From the NCBI GenBank assembly GCA_002712415.1, contig PATO01000019.1, positions 15,215-22,468 of the forward strand: a stretch of DNA of 7,254 nt. Reading direction: 5' to 3'. The translations under genes were made by a program, and so were the position numbers. Under the pieces are notes generated by a model. The model did no database searches, was not told the DNA's origin, and was given only the letters and a program-made list of their open reading frames with translations. Positions 1 through 5,720 of the stretch are shown here, one piece after another; within the stretch, counting starts at the first letter, position 1; every line of letters starts with the position of its first letter. The DNA comes from Actinomycetota bacterium. GTDB taxonomy: Bacteria; Actinomycetota; Acidimicrobiia; Acidimicrobiales; UBA8592.

Positions 1-347
1 CCCCAAACAAAGCGAAAAAGAAGAAGCGTTACGAAATTCGGAGCGATAGCCGAACCAATACAACCAATAATATAAATCGTTACTCCAACGTAAATAACTG
101 GTTTTCTGCCATACCAATCTGACAACGGCCCAAAGAAAAGTTGCGCAACTGCTAATCCGATGAAATATACAGTGATTAACTGACCCGGAGCAGACGAGTC
201 CTCGGCAAGACCAAATGCAACACGAATATCATCAAATGCAGGGAGCAAAATATCAATACCCAATGCCATTAAGGCCATTAATGAAGCGACAAGAGATAAA
301 AGCTCTCTGCGTCCTAAAATCATATTCCGAACACCACTATTAGACAT
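1..347 (-). CDS. MFS drug-resistance exporter, Bcr/CflA type (N-terminal part; runs off the left edge)
   Basis: Translating the minus strand gives about 115 residues before the left edge, so only the first third of a roughly 400-residue transporter is present. It begins MSNSGVRNMILGRRE. A first membrane helix follows (about residues 15-38, containing GIDILLPAF), then a second helix (about 55-74). The loop GPLSDWYGRKP (about 74-84) is the MFS motif A between helices 2 and 3, and a third helix follows. The 'IDILLPAF..I...F' segment after helix 1 is typical of the Bcr/CflA (DHA1) branch, inner-membrane proton antiporters that export drugs or other small molecules; the substrate cannot be told. 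I chose ATG at 345-347, which has only a weak GGA upstream. In-frame ATGs at 378-380 (11 codons longer) and 321-323 are alternatives. The gene is divergent from the lipoprotein gene at 564, with 216 bp between them. The family call is firm; the start is uncertain. Confidence 0.85.
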   Translation of the reverse strand, partial: MSNSGVRNMILGRRELLSLVASLMALMALGIDILLPAFDDIRVAFGLAEDSSAPGQLITVYFIGLAVAQLFFGPLSDWYGRKPVIYVGVTIYIIGCIGSAIAPNFVTLLLFRFVW

Positions 348-563
348 GAATAGTTCCGGAACAAGGCATTCATGCACCATACCGTCATTCCCGAATCTTC
401 AGCGAAATAGCAAAATGTTGAATGATGAGCTGATGGCTCGCAATTGAGAGAGAATGAATAATGTGACATCACCAATCACTGATTTGAATGAGCATATTTC
501 TGACGGGTACCGCAACCCAATACCTTTACTACCGAACACAAGCAAATATCAAAAGAGGCGTAC

Positions 564-1787
564 ATGAAAAAAAGATCGGCATGGCTTCTCGCTCCACTCC
601 TTTCGTTAGTAACCATCACTTCAGCCTGCAGCGACGACAACAGCGACACCCTCAGTTCTCCCAGCAGCGAAAGTTCAGCTGTTGAAGTCGGGCAAGAAAT
701 CATCAACGAACCGACTTCCCAAGCTGAACCAATCACAGACATTAACCCAGTAGCTGCAGGACTTGCGCGCGCACAACAAGTAGTTGATCGCCACTCAATG
801 GCCCCTAACCAAATTACTCTCACAGAACCAGTAAGTTCCCCTCCGGAATCAGGAAAAACTGTCGCATGGATAGCTTGCGAAATTACATGCGAAACGTTTA
901 ATCCAGCATTTCAAGAAGCTACAGATGCTCTCGATTGGAAGCTTGAAATCATTAGCGTCGCTACCGTTGGTAACAGCACAGCTATCCTCCAAGCTTTAGA
1001 CATTGGAGCAGATTTCATTGCTATTACCGGAACCCCACCAGCAACAATTACAGAAGAAATAACAATCGCTAAAGAACGTGGCGTTGGAATCTTCATGTGC
1101 TTTGACACCACAATCCCAGACCCTGTAAATAACAACATCTTCACAAACTGTGCAGCTGAAGCAAGTGCTTATACATCAGGGCAAATAATCGCTAACAAGG
1201 TCATTGTTGAATCAGGCGGCAAAGCAAATGTTCTCATGATCAATATCCCTGACTTCGAGATTCTTGTCTCACAACGAGAAGGTGCGAAATCAGCGTATGC
1301 CAAGAACTGCCCTAACTGCACTTTTCAAGAATTGACTGTAACACTCGACCAACTCCTCACAGCTGGAGTACCAGACGTCATTGTTTCAACTTTGCTAACT
1401 GACGACACTATCAACTGGGTCCACATCGCCACAGCTGGTATGGCGTACGGCATCCTAGATGCACTAGACAAAGCAGGCCTATCCGAGCAAGTAAAGGTCG
1501 CAGGCGTCGGCAGCGACGCAGTAGGTCTTGCCGATATCGTCACCGGACGATACGAATTCTGGACCGTTAACCCAGTACCGTACTCAGCTTGGCTAATGGT
1601 TGACGGAATGGTCCGAACATCAGTCGGAGACACAATCCCGGGTAACGGACATATCACCCTTCCATTGCCAACATACATTGTTGACACAGCAGGTGAAGCA
1701 CAAAAGATACTCGATACTCCTGAACAAGAGTTCAAAGGTCCCGCAACGATGGAAGACCAATTTAAAGCACTTTGGGGTATTGGCTAA
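564..1787 (+). CDS. ABC-type substrate-binding lipoprotein (periplasmic-binding-protein-like, type I fold)
   Basis: A 407-residue secreted lipoprotein. The N-terminus has KKR, a hydrophobic stretch (7-19) and a lipobox TSAC with the lipidated cysteine at 22, followed by a Ser/Asp/Glu-rich linker to about residue 60. The mature part from about 98 (GKTVAWIACEITC) looks like the type I periplasmic-binding fold of sugar-type binding proteins. Alternating segments fit this: QALDIGADFIAITG (143-156), ERGVGIFMCFD (171-181), a hinge-like ANVLMINIPDF (221-231) and VKVAGVGSDAVGLADI (310-325). Six cysteines (105, 109, 179, 196, 249, 252) could form disulfides outside the membrane. The start ATG has a good GAGG at 555-558 with 5 nt spacing. 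No permease or ATPase gene lies next to it, and a strong terminator follows, so it is probably monocistronic and works with a transporter encoded elsewhere, or as a sensor. The ligand is unknown; sugar is the family default, not something the sequence shows. Confidence 0.85.
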   Translation: MKKRSAWLLAPLLSLVTITSACSDDNSDTLSSPSSESSAVEVGQEIINEPTSQAEPITDINPVAAGLARAQQVVDRHSMAPNQITLTEPVSSPPESGKTVAWIACEITCETFNPAFQEATDALDWKLEIISVATVGNSTAILQALDIGADFIAITGTPPATITEEITIAKERGVGIFMCFDTTIPDPVNNNIFTNCAAEASAYTSGQIIANKVIVESGGKANVLMINIPDFEILVSQREGAKSAYAKNCPNCTFQELTVTLDQLLTAGVPDVIVSTLLTDDTINWVHIATAGMAYGILDALDKAGLSEQVKVAGVGSDAVGLADIVTGRYEFWTVNPVPYSAWLMVDGMVRTSVGDTIPGNGHITLPLPTYIVDTAGEAQKILDTPEQEFKGPATMEDQFKALWGIG

Positions 1788-1816
1788 TAACTAGTCAACA
1801 AATCAAACGATTTAAA

Positions 1817-1855
1817 TAGAGGTGCCCGCAGCTAGGCTGCGGGCCCTTTACGTTT
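1817..1855 (+). terminator. Intrinsic terminator after the substrate-binding lipoprotein gene
   Basis: A perfect 9-bp GC-rich stem, GCCCGCAGC (1824-1832) with GCTGCGGGC (1836-1844), encloses a TAG triloop. With T1823 bulged out, the stem extends by about six more pairs (1817-1822 with 1845-1850, one of them G-T). A T-rich stretch (1847-1855, CTTTACGTTTT context) follows. It lies about 30 nt after the stop at 1787 and faces away from the next gene, so it ends the lipoprotein transcript. The opposite side lacks a clear U-run, so it is probably one-directional. Confidence 0.88.
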
Positions 1856-1908
1856 TCCGAAAAAAATCGCAAAGCGCTTCTAATCGCAAGAAATTTCAGT
1901 GTTAGGTT

Positions 1909-1930
1909 TAAAATCTGACAACTAAGGGGG
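1909..1930 (+). promoter_or_regulatory. Probable -10 box and ribosome binding site of the oxidoreductase gene
   Basis: TAAAAT at 1909-1914 matches 5 of 6 bases of the sigma-70-type -10 box, and I see no convincing -35 at the right distance. AAGGGGG at 1924-1930 is a strong Shine-Dalgarno 5 nt before the ATG at 1936 and fixes that start. The ribosome binding site is well supported; the -10 box is tentative. Confidence 0.5.
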
Positions 1931-1935
1931 AAAAG

Positions 1936-2943
1936 ATGAGCGAGCGATGGGTTTGGCGTTTACAACAACGCCCGGAGGGAATGGATTTCGAACCAGCATT
2001 CGAATTTAAAAGCGAACCAATACCGGAACTCAGCCCAGGCGAAATTCTGATCAAAAATATTTACATAGGTATGGACGCGGGAACACGAAACTGGCTACAC
2101 CCACGCGAAGATGGATTCGACGTTCCTCTCCCACTCGGATCCGCCATGATAGGAATACTCGTCGGAACCATAGAACAAAGCAACCACCCTGCGTATACAA
2201 AAGGATCCCTTGTACGCGCATACGGCCAATGGGCTGACTACTCAATAGTCAACCCAGCAGAAGCAAGAGTATTTCTCGTCGATCCAGACATAGATGACAT
2301 CAGACAATACATTGGACTCATGGGACCGAGCGGATGGACCTCATACTTCGGTGTCCTCGATGTCGGTAAACCAAAACCTGGTGAAACATTCCTCGTATCC
2401 GCCGCTGCAGGATCTACTGGATCAATTGCCGGACAGGTCGCCAGAATCGCAGGATGTCGAACAATAGGAATCGCTGGTAGTGACGAAAAAATTGACTGGA
2501 TCAAGTCAGACCTTGGATTTGATGAAGGAATCAACTACAAGAAAGATAACGTAGAAGAAAAAATTCGCGAATACGCACCAAACGGCATAGACATCTATTT
2601 CGATAATGTTGCTGGACCCATACTTGACGCTGTGCTACCCAATATGGCCATACATGGAAGGATTGCGTTAAGTGGACTTATGGATAGCTACAATGCCCAA
2701 GGCCCGGTACCAGGACCATACAAATTCGAATACCTGCTCCACAAGCGAGTATCAATTACAGGATTCTTCTCACCTGACTATTTCCACCGTGGGGATGAAT
2801 CCGATGCGCGCATGCGGCAATGGTTAGATGAGGGACTCATAACATTCCGATTTGATGAAACGAACGGTGTTGAAAACACGTTGGACGCGTACACAAAGAT
2901 GTTCACGGGTGGCAATATCGGGAAATCAATCGTCAAAGTCTAA
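1936..2943 (+). CDS. NADP-dependent oxidoreductase, MDR family (prostaglandin reductase / CurA-like, COG2130 type)
   Basis: A 335-residue cytosolic enzyme of the zinc-independent medium-chain reductase group, which reduces activated carbon-carbon double bonds (enones, alkenals) with NADPH. The N-terminal catalytic domain carries ELSPGEILIKNIYIGMDAG (31-49). The Rossmann part holds the nucleotide loop SAAAGSTGSIAGQ (155-167), GCRTIGIAGSDEK (173-185, the strand and Ser that usually read the 2'-phosphate side) and FDNVAG (222-227). A C-terminal GNIGKSIVKV closes the fold. The structural and catalytic zinc ligands of alcohol dehydrogenases are absent, as expected for this group. Length is normal for the family (about 330-345). 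The start is set by AAGGGGG 5 nt upstream. It follows a terminator, so it has its own promoter. Its stop lies 17 nt from the 3' end of the convergent tRNA-Gly. The real substrate is unknown; nearby genes do not define a pathway. Confidence 0.9.
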   Translation: MSERWVWRLQQRPEGMDFEPAFEFKSEPIPELSPGEILIKNIYIGMDAGTRNWLHPREDGFDVPLPLGSAMIGILVGTIEQSNHPAYTKGSLVRAYGQWADYSIVNPAEARVFLVDPDIDDIRQYIGLMGPSGWTSYFGVLDVGKPKPGETFLVSAAAGSTGSIAGQVARIAGCRTIGIAGSDEKIDWIKSDLGFDEGINYKKDNVEEKIREYAPNGIDIYFDNVAGPILDAVLPNMAIHGRIALSGLMDSYNAQGPVPGPYKFEYLLHKRVSITGFFSPDYFHRGDESDARMRQWLDEGLITFRFDETNGVENTLDAYTKMFTGGNIGKSIVKV

Positions 2944-2960
2944 AAACAACGAGGCTAGTG

Positions 2961-3031
2961 AGCGGGTGAGGGGAATCGAACCCCCGTCCTCAGCTTGGGA
3001 AGCTGATGTTCTACCATTGAACTACACCCGC
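2961..3031 (-). tRNA. tRNA-Gly, anticodon CCC
   Basis: The minus strand folds as a complete 71-nt cloverleaf. The acceptor GCGGGTG pairs perfectly with CACCCGC. The D arm is GTTC/GAAC with a GG-containing loop. The anticodon stem TCAGC/GCTGA holds the loop TTCCCAA, giving anticodon CCC, which reads the GGG codon. A 4-nt variable region follows, and the T arm is GGGGG/CCCCT around TTCGATT. The discriminator base is U73, usual for bacterial tRNA-Gly. No 3' CCA is encoded (the next bases are CAC), so it must be added by the CCA-adding enzyme. On the minus strand a run of five T (complement of 2943-2947) lies shortly after the tRNA and may help end the transcript. It lies downstream of the small ORF at 3078-3335 on the same strand. 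Confidence 0.97.
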
Positions 3032-3036
3032 AGACA

Positions 3037-3066
3037 GTTATAGGATCCTACAACTCATCGGGTCAT
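3037..3066 (-). promoter_or_regulatory. Possible promoter of tRNA-Gly
   Basis: On the minus strand ATGACC (3061-3066, 4 of 6 to the -35 consensus) lies 18 nt from TATAAC (3037-3042, 5 of 6 to the -10 consensus). Transcription would then begin at or within a base or two of the mature tRNA 5' end at 3031. An alternative -10, TAGGAT (3045-3050), would give a leader of about 7 nt. The two boxes lie within the near-palindrome 3037-3054. Tentative. Confidence 0.35.
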
Positions 3067-3077
3067 TCCAACCAAAT

Positions 3078-3335
3078 TCATAAAGCGCTATTTTTCTCAA
3101 GATGTGCGGTGAAAAACGGACCGTACTCCCACACAAGCTTCGACCCATCCAAATACCGCCTCACCTCTACTTGCATATCAACAGCATCATCAGATAACTC
3201 ATCACTGCAATCCGCAAGAACTAGAGGGGGGAATTCCGTCCACCCTCCATCAGGAGTATGCGCTACCGGAATTTCATCAACAGACCTCATGCACACACCA
3301 TGCCAAAATATAAATATCACCTCGTTATATACCAT
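3078..3335 (-). CDS. Small acidic protein of unknown function between tRNA-Gly and tdk
   Basis: I do not recognise this gene. The reading frame gives up to 85 residues. The core DEIPVAHTPDGGWTEFPP is followed by an Asp/Glu-rich stretch (about 42-53, ADCSDELSDDAVD), a strand-like MQVEVRRYLDGSKLVWEYG (54-72) and a short tail ending KNSAL. It looks like a real protein: it is acidic, has a mixed strand/loop pattern with many Trp/Phe/Tyr, shows no signal peptide, and lies in a space otherwise free of genes. A candidate promoter with 17-nt spacing points into it. The start is unclear. ATG at 3335 is the longest choice but overlaps that promoter. GTG at 3320 is near the predicted transcription start. 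ATG at 3290 would give 70 residues but has no Shine-Dalgarno. It is divergent from tdk, and tRNA-Gly follows 46 nt downstream on the same strand. No function can be assigned. Confidence 0.6.
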   Translation of the reverse strand: MVYNEVIFIFWHGVCMRSVDEIPVAHTPDGGWTEFPPLVLADCSDELSDDAVDMQVEVRRYLDGSKLVWEYGPFFTAHLEKNSAL

Positions 3336-3352
3336 TTGACTACAAATCACAA
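3324..3352 (-). promoter_or_regulatory. Candidate promoter of the small minus-strand gene
   Basis: On the minus strand TTGTGA (3347-3352, 4 of 6) and TATAAC (3324-3329, 5 of 6) are separated by exactly 17 nt, predicting a start of transcription near 3317-3318. If correct, the ATG at 3335 would be upstream of the transcript, and translation would start at the GTG at 3320-3318 (almost leaderless) or the ATG at 3290. Sequence-only call. Confidence 0.4.
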
Positions 3353-3363
3353 AGGTGTAGTTT
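3336..3363 (+). promoter_or_regulatory. Candidate promoter of tdk giving a leaderless mRNA
   Basis: TTGACT (3336-3341, 5 of 6 to the -35 consensus) and TAGTTT (3358-3363, TANNNT form) are 16 nt apart. The ATG of tdk follows six bases after the -10 box, so transcription would begin at the start codon. The -10 box itself contains an in-frame TAG (3358-3360), which excludes any longer protein. The nearest purine-rich motif, AAAGGTG (3351-3357), is 12 nt from the ATG, too far to be a normal ribosome binding site. Confidence 0.5.
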
Positions 3364-3369
3364 CTGAGT

Positions 3370-4056
3370 ATGGCAGAACTACGATTTTTCTTCGGAACAA
3401 TGGGATCTGGAAAAAGCACACAAGCATTACAGATACGCCACAACCTCGCACAACGCGGCCTAAAAGTAATCCTCACCACCCAACTTGACCGACAAGAAGG
3501 AAAAGTTTCAAGCCGCCTTGGCGTTGAAGCCGAAGCAGACATCGTTGACGCCTCAGTCAACCTTTTCGAACTAGCCAGAGAAGCCTTCGAAATCACAGGA
3601 CTAGACGCAATGGTGTGTGACGAAGCACAGTTCTATGAACCGCGACAAATAGAACAACTCGGCAGAATAGTAGACGAACTGCATGTCGATGTTTACGCAT
3701 TCGGTCTCCTCACAAGCTTCCAAGGAGAGCTTTTCCCCGGAACGGCCCGCCTGCTAGAACTCGCTGACGTGAGAAGCCAAGTACAGGTGGAAGCACGATG
3801 CTGGTGTGGGGCTCGAGCCACGCATAATGCACGCCTCGTAAATGGAATACAGGTCTACACAGGGGCGTTGAAAGTTGTGGGGGACACAGCTAACGAAGAA
3901 ATAGAAGAAACCGCAGAAGTAACATATGAACTTATGTGTCGTAAACACTGGCATGCTGGGCTTAAGAGACGACAAGGGGAACAATTAGAACTTCTTGATC
4001 AACAAGATGAGCAAGCAGAAATAATTAATCTTCCAGTACAAACCCCTACCTCATAG
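3370..4056 (+). CDS. tdk: Thymidine kinase (type II, zinc-containing)
   Basis: Phosphorylates thymidine with ATP to dTMP in the cytosol, the salvage route to dTTP. The 228 residues carry the family marks in order. Walker A is GTMGSGKST (9-17). The Walker-B-like CDEAQF (83-88) holds the catalytic Glu at 85. The segment FGLLTSFQGELFPGT (111-125) is the conserved region following the nucleotide site. A zinc site is formed by CWC (Cys144, Cys146) and C190/H193 in MCRKHW, bracketing the lasso loop with VNGIQVYTGALKVVGD (157-172), which closes over thymidine. After residue 200 there is a Gln/Glu-rich tail, longer than the roughly 205 residues of E. coli Tdk as I recall it. The start is forced by an in-frame stop 12 nt upstream, and no usable Shine-Dalgarno is present. 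It is divergent from the small unknown gene and converges on the acyl-CoA synthetase, with only 23 bp between the two genes and no hairpin seen there. Identification is firm. Confidence 0.96.
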   Translation: MAELRFFFGTMGSGKSTQALQIRHNLAQRGLKVILTTQLDRQEGKVSSRLGVEAEADIVDASVNLFELAREAFEITGLDAMVCDEAQFYEPRQIEQLGRIVDELHVDVYAFGLLTSFQGELFPGTARLLELADVRSQVQVEARCWCGARATHNARLVNGIQVYTGALKVVGDTANEEIEETAEVTYELMCRKHWHAGLKRRQGEQLELLDQQDEQAEIINLPVQTPTS

Positions 4057-4079
4057 CTTTAATACCTTTTGATTTCTTT

Positions 4080-5624
4080 CTAAGAGTTTTCCTGAACCCA
4101 TTGTTTTAACTCCCTCTTTAAGACTTTCCCTGAGCCTGTTTTTGGTAAATCACTCCGAATAAAAACACTTTTGGGAACCTTCGGACCGGAAAGCCTTTCT
4201 TTAGCAAAATTAATTAACTCTTTCTCATTTAAATTATCCATGCATACAATCACTGCACATACAGCCTCACCCCATTCATCATCCGGGATTCCGAAAACTG
4301 CTACCTCCGCTACTTGAGGGTGATCATCAAGAACGTTCTCTATCTCGGCAGGGTAAACGTTCACTCCACCGGTGATAATCATGTCTTTCTTTCGATCACA
4401 AATGAAGTAATACCCTTCATTATCAACATATGCAATATCCCCGACCGTCTGATACCCGTCCCGATGATCTTCAAGGTACTGATCATGAGACTTGTAATAT
4501 GTGTCAAAGACAGCAACGGACTTTGCATATAACTCTCCGGGGACATCCGGTTCATTAATTTCTTCCCCATCATCATCAAAAACTTTGATTGATACTCCAG
4601 GTGCCGGCACACCACATGACCCCGGTTTTCGTAACTGGTCTTCAGGAGCTAGAACAGTACATACTGAAAGTTCTGTCGACCCATAAATCTCCCAAAGTGA
4701 GTCTTCGCGGAAATCTTTCAAATACGCTCTTTTCAATTTCATTGTCCAAGGAGCAGCATTCGCAATGAAACACTCCAGAGAAGAGACGTCATATTTTGAT
4801 TTAATATCATCAGACAATGCAGTAATACGTCGCATCGGTGTCGGGGCGGAGAACGTGGATGTAACTCGATGTGAATCGACTAGGCGTAACCAGTCTTCAG
4901 CATCAAATGAATGTTGGGTTACAACAGTTGATCCAACCAACTGCGAACGCAAAGTGAAACCTAAAGGACCTGAATGATATAGCGGCCCGGTTGTGAGATA
5001 GATGAGTTGGTCCATGCGGTCCCACCCAATCAATTTAAAGAGAGGACCAAACTGGTTCGCTTCTCCACCAACCTTGCGTATCGCCCCTTTAGGTTTTCCC
5101 GTAGTACCTGAGGTAAAAATCATTTGTTGAGTTGATGCATAATTTCCCTCAGTCACCGGTTTCGTTGACGAACCCAGAACATCACCCATCGGAATACTTC
5201 CATCGTTTATGAGATCATCACCGAAAGAAACAACATGCTTAAGGCCCGCCAGTTGATCCCGAATTGGTTCTAGAACAGGGAGGTACTGGCTTTCAATAAG
5301 AAGAATTTCAACATCCGCGGCCTGAATAAGATACAGCGCCTCATCGCTTGTGGACCTGTACGGTATCGGAATCGAAACCCCACCAGATTTCCGAATAGCG
5401 TGAATAGCAGTCAATATCTCAAGGCTATTATTACCCCACCAAGCTATATGGTTTCCTTCTCCACTACCCAGTGACAGGAATCCATTAGCTAACGCATTAA
5501 CCGCATCATTAAAAGCAACATAGGAAACATAACGTGTCGCTGAGTTACCTCGATCATCTATCACAGCTATACGATCTCCAATATTTTCCGCATGCTGCGT
5601 TAAGTGATCTACCTGCACGCCCAT
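4080..5624 (-). CDS. AMP-forming acyl-CoA synthetase (ANL superfamily, fatty-acid/aromatic-acid CoA ligase type)
   Basis: Activates a carboxylic acid with ATP to an acyl-adenylate and then transfers it to CoA. The 514 residues hold all core motifs. The P-loop is TSGTTGKPKG (171-180). PLYHSGPLGF (214-223) precedes the acid pocket. YGSTE (314-318) contacts AMP. Asp396 in VGDIAY (394-399) binds the ribose. The hinge and A8 region is DRKKDMIITGGVNVYPAEIE (410-429). The C-terminal TGSGKVLKREL (496-506) carries the catalytic Lys500. Length is usual for the stand-alone enzymes (about 500-530). There is no signal peptide or membrane segment. The ATG start has AGGAAG (complement of 5631-5636) 6 nt upstream. 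The overall pattern resembles the branch that includes FadD-type and bile-acid-CoA-ligase-like enzymes of actinobacteria; the acid substrate is not readable. It is divergent from dcd and convergent with tdk, so it forms its own transcript. Interrupted or missing residues were not seen. Confidence 0.93.
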   Translation of the reverse strand: MGVQVDHLTQHAENIGDRIAVIDDRGNSATRYVSYVAFNDAVNALANGFLSLGSGEGNHIAWWGNNSLEILTAIHAIRKSGGVSIPIPYRSTSDEALYLIQAADVEILLIESQYLPVLEPIRDQLAGLKHVVSFGDDLINDGSIPMGDVLGSSTKPVTEGNYASTQQMIFTSGTTGKPKGAIRKVGGEANQFGPLFKLIGWDRMDQLIYLTTGPLYHSGPLGFTLRSQLVGSTVVTQHSFDAEDWLRLVDSHRVTSTFSAPTPMRRITALSDDIKSKYDVSSLECFIANAAPWTMKLKRAYLKDFREDSLWEIYGSTELSVCTVLAPEDQLRKPGSCGVPAPGVSIKVFDDDGEEINEPDVPGELYAKSVAVFDTYYKSHDQYLEDHRDGYQTVGDIAYVDNEGYYFICDRKKDMIITGGVNVYPAEIENVLDDHPQVAEVAVFGIPDDEWGEAVCAVIVCMDNLNEKELINFAKERLSGPKVPKSVFIRSDLPKTGSGKVLKRELKQWVQENS

Positions 5625-5630
5625 ACGATA

Positions 5631-5680
5631 CTTCCTGCTTTGGGGAAAGAGAAGTTACAGTCCAACGGTATTATTTTCCA
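5631..5680 (-). promoter_or_regulatory. Ribosome binding site and possible promoter of the acyl-CoA synthetase gene
   Basis: On the minus strand AGGAAG (5631-5636) is a good Shine-Dalgarno 6 nt from the ATG at 5624. Further upstream TGGAAA (5675-5680, 4 of 6) and TAACTT (5652-5657, TANNNT form) are 17 nt apart and could be the promoter. The ribosome binding site is firm, the promoter tentative. It sits back to back with the dcd promoter, the two -35 boxes being 4 nt apart. Confidence 0.4.
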
Positions 5681-5684
5681 TGAA

Positions 5685-5714
5685 TTCACGTACGACGAGT
5701 AATGCCACTAATCT
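5685..5714 (+). promoter_or_regulatory. Candidate promoter of dcd giving a leaderless mRNA
   Basis: TTCACG (5685-5690, 4 of 6) lies 18 nt before TAATCT (5709-5714, TANNNT form). The GTG start of dcd begins after exactly six more bases, so transcription would start on the start codon. The box contains an in-frame TAA (5709-5711), ruling out an upstream start. The bases just before GTG (CTCTCAAC) are pyrimidine-rich and cannot act as a Shine-Dalgarno. Confidence 0.5.
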
Positions 5715-5720
5715 CTCAAC

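Noticed and set aside
427..439. Inverted repeat GAGC-5 nt-GCTC between the divergent exporter and lipoprotein genes
   Set aside because: Only four base pairs; expected many times by chance. I saw no convincing promoter pair in this 216-bp gap either.
476..823. 115-residue minus-strand frame antisense to the start of the lipoprotein gene
   Set aside because: Overlaps a gene with lipobox, ribosome binding site and fold; composition typical of an antisense frame.
2852..3043. 63-residue plus-strand frame running through the end of the oxidoreductase and the tRNA
   Set aside because: It overlaps a firm coding sequence and reads through the complement of tRNA-Gly; no ribosome binding site.
3037..3054. 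Near-perfect 18-bp inverted repeat centred on TAGGATCCTA, overlapping the tRNA-Gly promoter
   Set aside because: One mismatch in nine pairs without a loop is expected about once by chance in 7 kb, and there is no T-run to make it a terminator. Kept only as context for the promoter.
3078..3596. 172-residue minus-strand frame extending the small protein upstream across tdk
   Set aside because: The first half is antisense to the well-supported tdk coding sequence and has the Ser/Arg/Cys-rich composition of a shadow frame. Only the part from about 3335 down looks like a protein.
3992..4010. Hairpin TCTTG-ATCAA-CAAGA near the end of tdk
   Set aside because: Inside the coding sequence, AT-rich, weak and without a following T-run, so not a terminator.
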